Positions 52,358 to 61,542 of a stretch of DNA of 64,000 bases are shown here, one piece after another. Position 1 is the stretch's first letter. Each line of letters opens with the position of its first letter. The translations under genes were made by a program, and so were the position numbers. The notes under the pieces are model-generated. The model was not told the DNA's origin and did not search any database. It worked only from the letters and a program-made list of their open reading frames with translations. The stretch lies in NCBI GenBank assembly GCA_016188005.1, contig JACPIQ010000056.1:1-64000 (forward strand). The letters are read 5' to 3'. The stretch is from Candidatus Rokuibacteriota bacterium. Lineage in GTDB: Bacteria; Methylomirabilota; Methylomirabilia; Rokubacteriales; CSP1-6.

Positions 52358-53416
52358 TCAATCCAGCAGGCCTTCGGCCATGTCGCGGTTGGCCTTCTCG
52401 AGGTCGTGGTGGCGGCCGACATCGAGCCAGTACTCGCGGATGAGGTGGGCCGCCACGGGCTTCCCCGCGTCGATGAGCAGGCGGATCAGATCGGTGGCGT
52501 CGAAGTAGCGGCCGGCGGGGATCAGGTCGATCACCGACGGCTCGAGGAGGTAGATCCCCGCGTTGATGGGGAACTCCTTGCGCGGCTTCTCCTCCACGCG
52601 GACCACCCGGTCGCCGCTCAGCGTGAACTCGCCGTAGGGGATGTCCACCTGATGGACCGACACGCCCACCGTCATCGCAGCCCCCCCCTGGCTCCGGTGG
52701 AACTCCCACATGGCCCGGAAGTCGCACCGGGTGAGGATGTCGGCGTTGACGACGAAGAAGGCGTGATCCAGCCGCTCGCGGAGGAGCGGGAGGGCGCCCA
52801 TGGTCCCGAGCGGCCGCGGCTCCTCCGCGTACTCGATGCGCACCCCGAGGCGACTGCCGTCGCCCAGCCGCTCCCGGATCATCCCCGACTTGTGGTGGAC
52901 CGCGATCAGCACCTCCGCGATCCCCGACTGGCGGAGGCGCTCGATGAGGATCTCGACGAGGGGCTTGCCGCCCACGCTGAGGAGGGGCTTGGGGGTGGAC
53001 TCGGTGAGGGGCCGGAGCCGCCGGCCCTCTCCGCCCGCCATGATCACCGCCCGGCAGCGGAGCGGCGGAGGCGGCGCCAGGAGGTCCTCCAGCCTCAGGA
53101 GGTCCACCACCGTCCCGTCGCCGGCGAGGAGCGGAAGGTGCCGGATGGTACGGGCCCGCATGAGGTCCAGCGCCTCGGCCGCCCCGAGCCCGGCCGTCGC
53201 CACCACCGGCGCGCGGTTCATCACCTCGCCAGCGCTGGCCTCCAGGGAGACGCCACGGAGGATGGCCTTGCGGAGATCGCCGTCGGTGAGGAGTCCGAGC
53301 AGGCGGCCGGCGCCGTCCACCACCAGGGCGATCTGCTTCCCGCTGCGGGTGATCCGCTCGATCACCTCGCGCAGGCTCGCCCCCGCGGCCACCAGGACAT
53401 CGCCGATGGGGCTCAT
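52358..53416 (-). CDS. CBS-domain nucleotidyltransferase, PtmE-like
   Basis: 352 residues. Two CBS domains (~1-110: DVLVAAGASLREVIERI, VVDGAGRLLGLLTDGDLRKA, RTIRHLPLLAGDGTVVDLLR) are fused to a sugar-1-phosphate nucleotidyltransferase (MAGGEGRRLRPLTESTPKPL, FVVNADILTRCDF, EEKPRKEFPINAGIYLLEP). This architecture is that of Campylobacter PtmE, which makes GDP-GlcN for legionaminic acid, and differs from RfbA/GlmU. Start is ATG 53416, ten bases after GGAG; ATG 53434 would overlap the LegG-like gene. Confidence 0.88.
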   Translation of the reverse strand: MSPIGDVLVAAGASLREVIERITRSGKQIALVVDGAGRLLGLLTDGDLRKAILRGVSLEASAGEVMNRAPVVATAGLGAAEALDLMRARTIRHLPLLAGDGTVVDLLRLEDLLAPPPPLRCRAVIMAGGEGRRLRPLTESTPKPLLSVGGKPLVEILIERLRQSGIAEVLIAVHHKSGMIRERLGDGSRLGVRIEYAEEPRPLGTMGALPLLRERLDHAFFVVNADILTRCDFRAMWEFHRSQGGAAMTVGVSVHQVDIPYGEFTLSGDRVVRVEEKPRKEFPINAGIYLLEPSVIDLIPAGRYFDATDLIRLLIDAGKPVAAHLIREYWLDVGRHHDLEKANRDMAEGLLD

Positions 53417-53423
53417 CCAGCGC

Positions 53424-54590
53424 TCACTCCGCATCCGCCGACCGCTTCTGGATCAAGCGCGCGTCGAGGGACACCGCCCGGAGCAGCTCCACGATGCGCG
53501 GGGCGGCGCGGCCGTCGCCATAGGGATTGGCGGCCTCACGCAGCCCCGCGCGGAAGCCCGGCGTGAGCGCCGCCTCGACGCCGCGGACGATGTCCTCCCG
53601 GCCGTAGCCGACATCGACGACATTGCGCCCGCGCAGCCGGCCGCGCTGTCGGCTGCCGACATTGACGACGGGCAGCCCGAAGGACGGGGCCTCGATGAGC
53701 CCGCTCGAGGAGTTGCCGACCATGACCGCCGCGTGGGAGAGCAGGGAGAGATAGAGGCGGTCGCCCAGGCTCCTGGCCAGCCGGCAGCGCGGCTGGCGCG
53801 CCGCGAACTCCTCGATCCGGTCGATGATGACTCGCCCGGCGGTGTCGGCATTGGGATAGGTGATCACCAGCGCGCCCTCGATCTTCTCCAGCGCGGCCAA
53901 GAGCTCGTCCACCTGCGCGCCCGCGTCGGCGGACTCGAGGGTCACCGGATGGAAGGTCGCCAGGAGCCAGCGAGCTGCGACGGGAATCCCGAGCGCCCGG
54001 GCGGTGTCCTCTCTGGAGAGGAGCGCGGCGGGCCGGATGCGGTCGAGGCCGGGCGCGCCCACAGCGTGGATCCGCCAGCGCTCCTCCCCCAGCTGCGCGA
54101 TGCGGGTGGCGTGCACCGGCGCGGAGGCCAGGTGCAGATGGGCCAGCTTGCTGATGGCATGGCGGATCTGGTTGTCCATCGCCCCCTCCGATGCCTCGCC
54201 GCCGTGGATGTGGGCGACGGGCAGCGCGAAGGGCAGCGCGGCCACCGCGGCCGCGAGCATCTCGAAGCGGTCGCCGAGCACCACCAGCAGATCCGGGCGA
54301 GTCTCGGTGAAGGCCCGGGCGAAGCCCGCCACGCCCTGGGCGGTGGAGCGCGCGATCCCTTCCGGCGAGTCGTCGGTCTCGCTCATCGGGATCCGCGCCG
54401 CGATGGGCCAGCCGTCGGCCTCGATGGCCCGCACGGTGAGGCCGAAGTCGGCCTCGAGATGCATGCCTGCCACGAGGAGGAGCAGGCTGAGGTCCGGCAC
54501 CCGCCGTATCTCCTCGAGAACGGGCAGGAGGTGGCCCCAGTCCGACCGGCTGACGGAGACCACGCCGAGGGCGCGGGCGGGCGGGGTCAT
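53424..54590 (-). CDS. Hydrolysing NDP-sugar 2-epimerase (LegG/NeuC)
   Basis: 388 residues, GT-B-like fold. VVSVSRSDWGHLLPVLEEIR at the start, LVVLGDRFEMLAAAVAALPF, VAHIHGGEASEGAMDNQIRH, TFHPVTLES, MVGNSSSGLIEAPSFGLPVV. Releases NDP while inverting C2 to give the free mannosamine-type sugar for the NeuB-type synthase. The SRSDWG opening is nearer LegG than sialic-acid NeuC. Its ATG overlaps the LegI/NeuB stop (ATGA). Confidence 0.92.
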   Translation of the reverse strand: MTPPARALGVVSVSRSDWGHLLPVLEEIRRVPDLSLLLLVAGMHLEADFGLTVRAIEADGWPIAARIPMSETDDSPEGIARSTAQGVAGFARAFTETRPDLLVVLGDRFEMLAAAVAALPFALPVAHIHGGEASEGAMDNQIRHAISKLAHLHLASAPVHATRIAQLGEERWRIHAVGAPGLDRIRPAALLSREDTARALGIPVAARWLLATFHPVTLESADAGAQVDELLAALEKIEGALVITYPNADTAGRVIIDRIEEFAARQPRCRLARSLGDRLYLSLLSHAAVMVGNSSSGLIEAPSFGLPVVNVGSRQRGRLRGRNVVDVGYGREDIVRGVEAALTPGFRAGLREAANPYGDGRAAPRIVELLRAVSLDARLIQKRSADAE

Positions 54591-55648
54591 GGCTCGCCCA
54601 GGGTCTCCCAGCCGATCACCTCGTCGGGCGCCACGTCGCGCCTGACGACCCGCCCGAGGGCGCGGGGCAGGTCGGCCGGCGAGATGCCCGTGCCCGGCCG
54701 CTTGATGGCCACGTCGGCGGCCGCCAGCCGCTGGCCGGCCGTGATGGCACGGGCTGCCACCAGGCTCTTGCGGGCGACGCGCCGCGTGTCGGCCTCCGCG
54801 GGCATGGGACGCTTGCGGCCGTCGCCGAGCGCCGCCTCCACGCAGCGGGTGGCGCGCACGAGGGCGGCGAACTCCCCGGGGTCCAGTGACGCGCGGTGAT
54901 CGGGCCCGGGCAACCCCTTGTCGAGGGTCAGATGCTTCTCGATGATGGCCGCCCCGCGGGCCACGGCCGCCACCGCGATCTCGATCCCGCTGGTGTGGTC
55001 GGAGAGCCCCACCGGACAGCCGAAGCGCTGGGAGAGCGTGTCCATGGCGCGGAGATTCATCTCGGCGGCGGGCGCCGGATAGGCGCTCAGGCAGTGCAGC
55101 AGGGCCAGCGGCGCCTCGCCCGCCTCCCGCAGGGCGGCCACGGCCTGCGCGACCTCGTCGAGCGTCGACATGCCGGTGGAGACGATGACGGGCTTGCCCT
55201 TGGCGCCCACGTGGCGGAGGAACGGGAGATTGGTGATCTCCCCCGAGCCCAGCTTGAAGCAGGGCACGCCTAGGCGCTCGAGGAGGTCGGCGCTCGCCGC
55301 GTCGAAGGGCGTCGAGAAGAAGACGAGGCCGCGCTCGGCGCAGCGGTCCCGGATCTCCCGGTGAGCGCCCGCGTCGAGCTCGAGCCGCGCCAGCATCTCG
55401 CCCTGGCTCCCCGCCTCTCCGGTGGCTTCCCGCTGGTAGTTCGCCTTGGGGGCGTCCCGGCTCACGAGCGCCTCCGTGCTGAAGGTCTGGAACTTCACCG
55501 CGTCGGCGCCGGCCTCGGCGGCGGCGTCCACGAGGCGCCGGGCCAGCGCCCGCTCCCCGTTATGGTTGACGCCGGCCTCGGCCACCACGAACACCGGGGC
55601 GCCGGGACCGATGCGCCGGCCGGCGACAGCGAACTCCCGCCCGCTCAT
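54587..55648 (-). CDS. Nonulosonic-acid synthase (LegI/NeuB)
   Basis: 353 residues, TIM barrel plus C-terminal SAF antifreeze-like domain. FVVAEAGVNHNGERALARRL, ADAVKFQTFSTEALVS, FKLGSGEITNLPFLRHV, PVIVSTGMSTLDEVAQAV, GCPVGLSDHTSGIEIAVAAV, IIEKHLTLDKGLPGPDHRAS, then SAF (SLVAARAITAGQRL, RPGTGISP). Condenses PEP with a 2-acetamido (here probably 2,4-diacetamido-6-deoxy) mannose. Overlaps the large GT gene upstream by 4 bp. Confidence 0.93.
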   Translation of the reverse strand: MSGREFAVAGRRIGPGAPVFVVAEAGVNHNGERALARRLVDAAAEAGADAVKFQTFSTEALVSRDAPKANYQREATGEAGSQGEMLARLELDAGAHREIRDRCAERGLVFFSTPFDAASADLLERLGVPCFKLGSGEITNLPFLRHVGAKGKPVIVSTGMSTLDEVAQAVAALREAGEAPLALLHCLSAYPAPAAEMNLRAMDTLSQRFGCPVGLSDHTSGIEIAVAAVARGAAIIEKHLTLDKGLPGPDHRASLDPGEFAALVRATRCVEAALGDGRKRPMPAEADTRRVARKSLVAARAITAGQRLAAADVAIKRPGTGISPADLPRALGRVVRRDVAPDEVIGWETLGEP

Positions 55649-57609
55649 GGCCGCCTCACCTGGCGAAGCTCCTGGCCGATCTCGTCCACCACACCGAGGA
55701 GGCGCTGGCCGAGCGCCCCGTCCACCCGATGGACGTAGCGCGCGGCGAACTTGGCGCCCCGCTCGATGAGGGCCGCGCGCGCCTCGTCATCGGTGAGGAG
55801 CCTCCCGAGGGTGGCGGCCAGGCCGCGCGGGTCCCCCATGTCCACTCGGGCGGCCGCGCCCTCCCCGACGTAGGCGGGCATGTACTCGCCCTCGTAGTCC
55901 TTCCCGGGCGCCTGGACGGCCACCACCGGGCAGCCGAGCGCCATCGCCTCCATGCCGGCCATGGAGGTGACCATCACGGCCGCGTCGGCGGCGCCGAACA
56001 GGCGGTGGATGTCGTAGTCCTTGGTGAACCGGGCATCCGGCCAGCCCCAGCTCCGGACCTGCTCGCCGAGGAGCGTCATGTCCTCGTTCGGATGGACCTT
56101 CACCACCACGTGCAGGGGAGGCAGCAGCGGGAGGCTCTCCAGCACGGTCCGGTAGAAGGCCTGCTTCTCCTCGCTCGAGAAGAGGAGGGACACGTACTTG
56201 GAGACCATCACGAGGAGCGGCCTGTCGGGAGCGAGGCCGAAGTCCCTGAACACCTCCTCGCGGAGCCGCTCCGGCGGCAAGAGCCTCGCGGCATTGGAGC
56301 GGGGATCGCCCACCACCGACACGAGCGCGGGGTCCACCTTCTGCTCCCTGACCAGCCGCACCTTGAGGTCCTCGCCGATGACGAGCATGCGGTCGGCGAT
56401 GTCGAACATCCGCGACTGGTCGCGGCCCATGAGGAGGCTGCCGGAGAAGAGCAGGCAGGGGATGTGACGCTCCCGCGCGGCCAGCGCCAGCGCCCGCTCG
56501 GCGTAGCGCCGATTGCTGGTGACGACCACGGCGACCGGCTGGAGCGCGTCGAGAGCCCGGAAGGCCGCCTCCTGGAAGAGCACGGCCACGAGCAGAGTCC
56601 GCTCCACGGAGTCTCGCAGGAGCGGCCGCGCCACCTCGGCCAGGGAAAGCCCCCGCCACCGGAGCTCCCGCTCGAGGGCGCGCCCGGCGGTGATCCGCCG
56701 CCACATGGCGCGGAAGCTGCGCCGGTAGCGGCGGACGAGACGGGCGGCGGCGGCGCATGGCAGGAAGTCGCTGAGATAGTCCCAGGTCACGCCCGCGGCG
56801 CCGAGCCCCGTCAGCTTGGCCACGAGCTCCGGGTCGACCGCGGGGGAGGCCACGACGTGCGGGTTCCCCCCCGCGGCGCGCACGGCCTCCGCCAGAGGAT
56901 CCACGACGAAGTGATGGCGCGGCCGGCAGGTCGCGAACACGATGCGCCGGCCGGCGGCGGGCGCCCTGGCCCGGCGCGGGCGCCGCGGAAATGTCAGCGC
57001 CGTCCGGAGCCGGAGCCGCTCCTCCCGGGGCTGCAGCGCCCGGTAGGCGCGCGCGTACAGGCGCGCCCCCAGGAAGCGCGGGGCCGCGATCTCGGCGGCG
57101 AGACCCTCGCGCCGTCCCACGAGGCCCGCCAGACGCTCGAGACTCGAGGCCCCGCTCAGCAGGACGAGCCGCGTGGGCCTGGCGTCCTGCCACGCGCGCT
57201 CCACGATCCCGAGCGGCTCGGCGACATCCATCCGAAGGACGATGCCACGGGCCAGGGGGAGGAGATCGGGCAGCCACACGCCGCGGTACGACAGGTCGGG
57301 CTCTGCCTCCGGCTCCGGCCACCAGGCCGAGGTGAGGCGCCGCGTCAGGTCCGCCACCTCCTCGGAGTCGACCTTCAGGGACTCCTCGTCGTAGAAGCGG
57401 ATCGCGACGCCCGCCGGCACGCGGGCGGGGTCCACCAGCTCGCGGGCGCTGAGCAAGGTCACCTGGCCCTCCCGGGCCAGCCTGGCCAGGGCCGTCGCGA
57501 CGCGGTCCCGATAGCGCCTCACGTAGCGACGGTAGGCCGCGCGCACCCACGGACGGCGGAACTCGCCGTGGCTCCGGGTTGACTGGGTGACGAGAAGGAT
57601 CCGGCTCAT
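55645..57609 (-). CDS. Large putative surface-glycan transferase (GT-B/CDP-glycerol-like)
   Basis: 654 residues. An N-terminal region of ~230 residues ([40 protein letters not shown]) with no domain I recognise, then a GT-B-like half: [95 protein letters not shown], and [27 protein letters not shown] and [10 protein letters not shown] resemble polysialyl/CDP-glycerol transferases and the surface carbohydrate proteins found beside NeuB. Sitting inside the nonulosonate genes, it is the best candidate for the transferase that uses the CMP-sugar. ATG 57607-57609 overlaps the acetyltransferase stop. Confidence 0.65.
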   Translation of the reverse strand: MSRILLVTQSTRSHGEFRRPWVRAAYRRYVRRYRDRVATALARLAREGQVTLLSARELVDPARVPAGVAIRFYDEESLKVDSEEVADLTRRLTSAWWPEPEAEPDLSYRGVWLPDLLPLARGIVLRMDVAEPLGIVERAWQDARPTRLVLLSGASSLERLAGLVGRREGLAAEIAAPRFLGARLYARAYRALQPREERLRLRTALTFPRRPRRARAPAAGRRIVFATCRPRHHFVVDPLAEAVRAAGGNPHVVASPAVDPELVAKLTGLGAAGVTWDYLSDFLPCAAAARLVRRYRRSFRAMWRRITAGRALERELRWRGLSLAEVARPLLRDSVERTLLVAVLFQEAAFRALDALQPVAVVVTSNRRYAERALALAARERHIPCLLFSGSLLMGRDQSRMFDIADRMLVIGEDLKVRLVREQKVDPALVSVVGDPRSNAARLLPPERLREEVFRDFGLAPDRPLLVMVSKYVSLLFSSEEKQAFYRTVLESLPLLPPLHVVVKVHPNEDMTLLGEQVRSWGWPDARFTKDYDIHRLFGAADAAVMVTSMAGMEAMALGCPVVAVQAPGKDYEGEYMPAYVGEGAAARVDMGDPRGLAATLGRLLTDDEARAALIERGAKFAARYVHRVDGALGQRLLGVVDEIGQELRQVRRP

Positions 57610-58250
57610 CGGCTGCCTGGCGGCCGCGCCGGCACACCCATGACGGTCTGGCGGGCGGGCACATCCCGTGTGACCACGGCTCCGGCCGCCACCACCGCCT
57701 GCCTCCCCACGGTGAGACCCGGGAGCACCACGGCCCCGGCACCCAGGAAGGCGCCGGGCTCGATCACGACCGCGCCCGAGAGGATGACGCCGGGGGAGAG
57801 GTAGGCGTGCTCCCCGATCCGGCACTCGTGCTCGGCCAGCACGCCGCTGTAGAGCACGGCGTTGGCGCCGACCTCGACTCCCGCTCCGAGCACGCTCCCT
57901 GCGAAGACCACGGCGCCCGCGCCCACCCGGCACGAGGGAGAGCACGCCGCGCGCGGATGGATGAGGGCCGGCACGGTGACGCCGAGCCCCACGAGCCGCT
58001 GGAACAGCTCGGCCCGCCGGCCGAGCGCGGAATTGCCCACGCCGACCACCCCGGCGTCGAGGCCGCCGGCGCGCGCCAGGGCGTCGGCGGCCACGTCGTC
58101 GCCGATCACGGCCGGGCGGCCTCCCGCAGCTCCTGCCGGCGGCGCCGCCGGGTCGGTGAAGCCGATCACCGTCCACCCGCACGCGGCGGCCAGGTCGGCC
58201 ACGGCGCGCGCGTGCCCGCCCGCTCCCAGGATCAGCAGTCGACCGGCCAC
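57606..58250 (-). CDS. Sugar O/N-acetyltransferase (LegH/NeuD/PglD-like)
   Basis: 214 residues. PglD-like N-terminal domain ([36 protein letters not shown]) and left-handed beta helix hexapeptides ([50 protein letters not shown]), ending [16 protein letters not shown]. In the pathway it would acetylate the 4-amino group left by the LegC-type enzyme. GTG start 58248-58250; 7 bp after the CMP-sugar synthetase. Confidence 0.88.
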   Translation of the reverse strand: MAGRLLILGAGGHARAVADLAAACGWTVIGFTDPAAPPAGAAGGRPAVIGDDVAADALARAGGLDAGVVGVGNSALGRRAELFQRLVGLGVTVPALIHPRAACSPSCRVGAGAVVFAGSVLGAGVEVGANAVLYSGVLAEHECRIGEHAYLSPGVILSGAVVIEPGAFLGAGAVVLPGLTVGRQAVVAAGAVVTRDVPARQTVMGVPARPPGSR

Positions 58251-58257
58251 CGCGTTC

Positions 58258-58986
58258 TCAGCGGCGCGCCGGCGGGATGGGCGCCCGCCCCTCGCGCAGG
58301 ATGAGCTCGGCGAGGAGGAAGTCCCACTCCGTGTCGATATTGACCGAGGCCTCGAACCCCATCACCACCCCCCGATTGTCCTCGCCGAGGATGTGCCCGC
58401 GCCCCATGAGGGTGGCGTAGCGCGTGACGTAGACGGCGCCGGACGGCTGGTAGACGGGCGGCGCGTCCTGGCGCCGGACGAAGGTGTGGCCCGCCGGAAA
58501 GAGCGCCACCGTGCGGTCGCCGTCGAGCGTCTTCATGAAGTAGGGGTGGTACGAGGCCTCGCAGAGCGTCTGCGCGGAGTCGGCGCCGGTCTCGAGCACC
58601 TTCGTGATGGCGCGGTCGATCTCCTCCCCGGCCCGGAACGGCGAGGTCGGCTGCAGCGTCACCACCAGGTCGGGACGCACGCCCGCTGCCCCCTCCAGCC
58701 ACCGGACCGCGTGCTGGAGCACGGGAAGCATGCCCGCCTGGTCGCTGGCAAGCTCGGCGGGGCGCAGGAAGGGCACCTCCGCGCCGTGCTGCCGCGCCTC
58801 CTCCGCGATCTCGGCACTATCGGTGGAGACGACGACGCGGCTGAGCAGGCGCGCCTCCCGGGCCGATGCGATGGCCTGCCCGATCAGCGACAGCGCGCCG
58901 AGCTTCCGCAGGTTCTTCCCCGGCAGCCCCTTGGAGCCGCCGCGGGCGGGGATGACACCGAAGGCGTACGGGCGCGCCGCCGCCAT
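58258..58986 (-). CDS. CMP-nonulosonate cytidylyltransferase (LegF/NeuA)
   Basis: 242 residues. [104 protein letters not shown]. Activates the nonulosonic acid with CTP for transfer. The IPARGGSKG opening and the STDS block are diagnostic of CMP-sugar synthetases. Four bp after the oxidoreductase gene. Confidence 0.93.
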   Translation of the reverse strand: MAAARPYAFGVIPARGGSKGLPGKNLRKLGALSLIGQAIASAREARLLSRVVVSTDSAEIAEEARQHGAEVPFLRPAELASDQAGMLPVLQHAVRWLEGAAGVRPDLVVTLQPTSPFRAGEEIDRAITKVLETGADSAQTLCEASYHPYFMKTLDGDRTVALFPAGHTFVRRQDAPPVYQPSGAVYVTRYATLMGRGHILGEDNRGVVMGFEASVNIDTEWDFLLAELILREGRAPIPPARR

Positions 58987-58990
58987 CGCG

Positions 58991-59974
58991 CTACACCTGG
59001 ACCCAGCGGCGCTCGACCGAGGCCCTCTGCGCCGCGGCGATCACGCGCATGGTCTTGAGCCCGTCCCAGCCGTCGCAGGCCGGCGTGGCCTCGCCGCGCA
59101 TGCACGCGAGGAAATGCCGGGCCTCCTCGACGTACATGTCGTTGAGCTGGCAGGCGAAGGGGTAGACCTCCCAGCGGTTGGCGGCGGGCTCGAAGAGGCG
59201 GATCTCGTTCTCGAAGCGCCGCCACTGGATCACCCCCTGCTCCCCCATGAGCTCGAAATGGCCGTGCATGTTCCAGGCGAAGAGGTTCATGTGGATGTTG
59301 CCCACCGTCCCCGAAGCGAAGCGGACGGTCAGGTCGGCGATGTCGTCCGTGCTGATCTCAAGGCTCGAGATCCGGTCCACGACCGCGCTGACCTGCGTGA
59401 TCTCGCCGCAGAGCCAGCGCATGTAGTCGATCGCATGGCTCTCGTCGAGCACGCAGCCCCCGCCCTGCGCGCCGTCGGCCATGTAGAAGTTGCGGTAGTC
59501 CTTGCCCGGGTAGCGGATGGTCAGGTGGTAGGCGTACTCGGTGCGCGCGGCGCGCACCGGGCCGATGCGCCCCTCGTCGAGGAGCTGCTTCGCGAAGCGC
59601 ATGGGCGGCCAGTAGCGCCAGTTGTAGGCGGTGAGCACCACGAGTCGCCTGGCATCGCAATGCGTGAGGAGCTCCTCCACGCCCGCCACCGAGTGGGCGA
59701 AGGGCTTCTCGACCATGAGGTGGGCGCCCCGCTCCGCGGCCAGGCGGCCGATGGCCAGGTGGGAGTCGGGTGGCGTGCAGATCGCCACGCCCTGGGCCCC
59801 CTCGAGCGCCGCCTCGACCGTCGGCGCGATGGTCGCGAAGGGGAAGTCCCTCGCAGCCGCCTCCCGCTGGGCCGGCGAGGCGTCGTAGCCGGCGAGGGTC
59901 TCCACGCCCACGGCGCGGAAATTGCCGAGGTGGCGACGGCCGATGGATCCGAGTCCGATGATCGCGAGCTTCAC
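58991..59974 (-). CDS. Gfo/Idh/MocA oxidoreductase (PtmF-like position)
   Basis: 327 residues. LAIIGLGSIGRRHLGNF (Rossmann), ICTPPDSHLAIGRLAAE, LMVEKPFAHSV (the catalytic Lys of the family), GGGCVLDESHAIDYMRWL, NIHMNLFAWNMHGHFELMGE. Lies directly before the CMP-sugar synthetase, as ptmF does near ptmB in Campylobacter, where it helps make the amino-hexose precursor. The exact reaction is not known from sequence. Confidence 0.85.
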   Translation of the reverse strand: MKLAIIGLGSIGRRHLGNFRAVGVETLAGYDASPAQREAAARDFPFATIAPTVEAALEGAQGVAICTPPDSHLAIGRLAAERGAHLMVEKPFAHSVAGVEELLTHCDARRLVVLTAYNWRYWPPMRFAKQLLDEGRIGPVRAARTEYAYHLTIRYPGKDYRNFYMADGAQGGGCVLDESHAIDYMRWLCGEITQVSAVVDRISSLEISTDDIADLTVRFASGTVGNIHMNLFAWNMHGHFELMGEQGVIQWRRFENEIRLFEPAANRWEVYPFACQLNDMYVEEARHFLACMRGEATPACDGWDGLKTMRVIAAAQRASVERRWVQV

Positions 59975-59988
59975 GGGGGCGTGTCTCC

Positions 59989-61542
59989 TCAGCTCCGGGC
60001 GGTGTCGAGCGCGGGCGGGCGGGCCGACGCGAGCGCGGCCCCGGGATCATGGGCGTGCAGCCGGTTCCACTCGGCCTCGTACTGCTCGATGCGGCGGATG
60101 TCACGGAGCACCATGAGCTCCCGGAGCCCGTAGAGCTCGACGGCGTTGAACTTCTTCGAGATCACGGCCGTGACCCGCGTCGCGTCGCCCAGGTCCAGCA
60201 GGAAGGCCTCGAGGTCTCCGTCGTACTGCTCGAGGATGCGCTGCTTGTGGGCGTAGTACCACTCGGTCCCGGGATAGGGCGTGGCGAAGAAGGGCTTCAC
60301 GGCGAGGCCCAGGCGGTTCCAGGCGCGGATGTTGTCCTTGAGGCTGTCGAAGTCCTCGTCGGGAAAGCCCATCATCTGGTTCGGGATGGGGCGGATGCCG
60401 GCCTCGAGCGTCCAGCGCAGCGAGCGCTCGTTGGTCTCGGGGGTGGCGCCCTTGCCGATGGTCTTCATCACCCGCGGCGAGAAGCTCTCGTAGCCGTAGA
60501 CGAGGTGCGAGCACCCCGCGTGCTTGATCGCCCGGAGCACGTCGGGCGAGCAGAGGGTGGCGTGACTCGTGCCGCCCCAGTGGACGCCCGTGCACTTCTC
60601 CGGGTCGTGGGGAACGCCGTCCCGGACGCACCGGGGCTGGAGCCCCTCCTCGATCCACAGGCGCGCGATGTCGGTGAGCCACGTCTTGCCCGAGAACTGG
60701 TGCATGGTCATCAGGTTCTCGTCGAGGAACCCGATGAAGTCCACGCCGAAGCGCTGCCGCGCGTACTTGACGAGGTCCACGACGTAGCGCGGGCTGTGGT
60801 AACGGATCTTGCGGTCGTGGGTGAAGGTGACGTCGTTCTCTCCGCGCTCGTTCGGGGCCTGCTTCATGTCGCCCGCGATACCGAGATGGAAGCAGAAGCG
60901 GCAGATGAGCGAGCAGCCGTAGCTCGCGTTGATGTCGAGCCGCCGCCGCGCGAGCATGCCCTCCTCGGAGAAGAGCGCCATGCTGTTCTTGAAGTACACC
61001 TCGAGCGGGAAGAGCTCCCAGGCCGGGTACGGCAGGCTGTCCAGGTCGGCGATGAGCGGCTGCTCCGGGTTGAGCGTGGTCGTCCCCGAGCGCTCGCGCC
61101 AGACGAGCCCCTTCACCTGGGCCCAGTCGCGGGCGCCGGCGTCCACGCAGCGGAGCAGCTCGGGGAAGGAGACGAAGGCCTCCCCGACCACGCCGACGTC
61201 GACCTCGGGCAGGAAGCGCATGATGTCGTGCGGCATGCTCGTCAGGACGCCCCCGCCCGCCACCACGAGTGCCTGGGGCGCCGCCGCCTTCGCCATGCCC
61301 ACGATCTGCTTGATCGAGCGGTAGGCGGTGGTGATGCCGCCCAGCGCCACCACGTCCCAGCGGTCCGCCCGGAGCACCTGCGCCACCACCGAGTCCGAGG
61401 GGCGCCAGGCATTGTGGTCGTACACCTGCACCTGGTGGCCGTCCCGCACGGCGAGGGCGGCCAGGAGCGCCATGCCGTAGGGCACGTGCCGCGGCTCGTC
61501 CTCCTCGCGCATCACGGGGTTGACGAAGAGCACCTTAGCCAT
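59989..61542 (-). CDS. B12-binding domain radical SAM protein
   Basis: 517 residues. An N-terminal B12-binding-like Rossmann domain (VLFVNPVMREEDEPRHVPYG, DVVALGGITTAYRSIKQIVG, ALVVAGGGVLTSMPHDIMRF, DVGVVGEAFVSFPELLR) precedes a radical SAM barrel with CX3CX2C at Cys210, Cys214, Cys217 (YGCSLICRFC). The usual cobalamin His motif is not obvious. B12-radical SAM proteins often methylate unactivated carbons; here it might C-methylate or rearrange a glycan sugar. ATG 61540-61542 overlaps the DUF115 stop by 8 bp. Confidence 0.88.
   Translation of the reverse strand: MAKVLFVNPVMREEDEPRHVPYGMALLAALAVRDGHQVQVYDHNAWRPSDSVVAQVLRADRWDVVALGGITTAYRSIKQIVGMAKAAAPQALVVAGGGVLTSMPHDIMRFLPEVDVGVVGEAFVSFPELLRCVDAGARDWAQVKGLVWRERSGTTTLNPEQPLIADLDSLPYPAWELFPLEVYFKNSMALFSEEGMLARRRLDINASYGCSLICRFCFHLGIAGDMKQAPNERGENDVTFTHDRKIRYHSPRYVVDLVKYARQRFGVDFIGFLDENLMTMHQFSGKTWLTDIARLWIEEGLQPRCVRDGVPHDPEKCTGVHWGGTSHATLCSPDVLRAIKHAGCSHLVYGYESFSPRVMKTIGKGATPETNERSLRWTLEAGIRPIPNQMMGFPDEDFDSLKDNIRAWNRLGLAVKPFFATPYPGTEWYYAHKQRILEQYDGDLEAFLLDLGDATRVTAVISKKFNAVELYGLRELMVLRDIRRIEQYEAEWNRLHAHDPGAALASARPPALDTARS

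Noticed and set aside
48832-58986. Pseudaminic acid pathway
   Set aside because: There is no PseB-type dehydratase or PseG-type hydrolase; the hydrolysing 2-epimerase and the CBS-nucleotidyltransferase point to legionaminic or neuraminic type instead.
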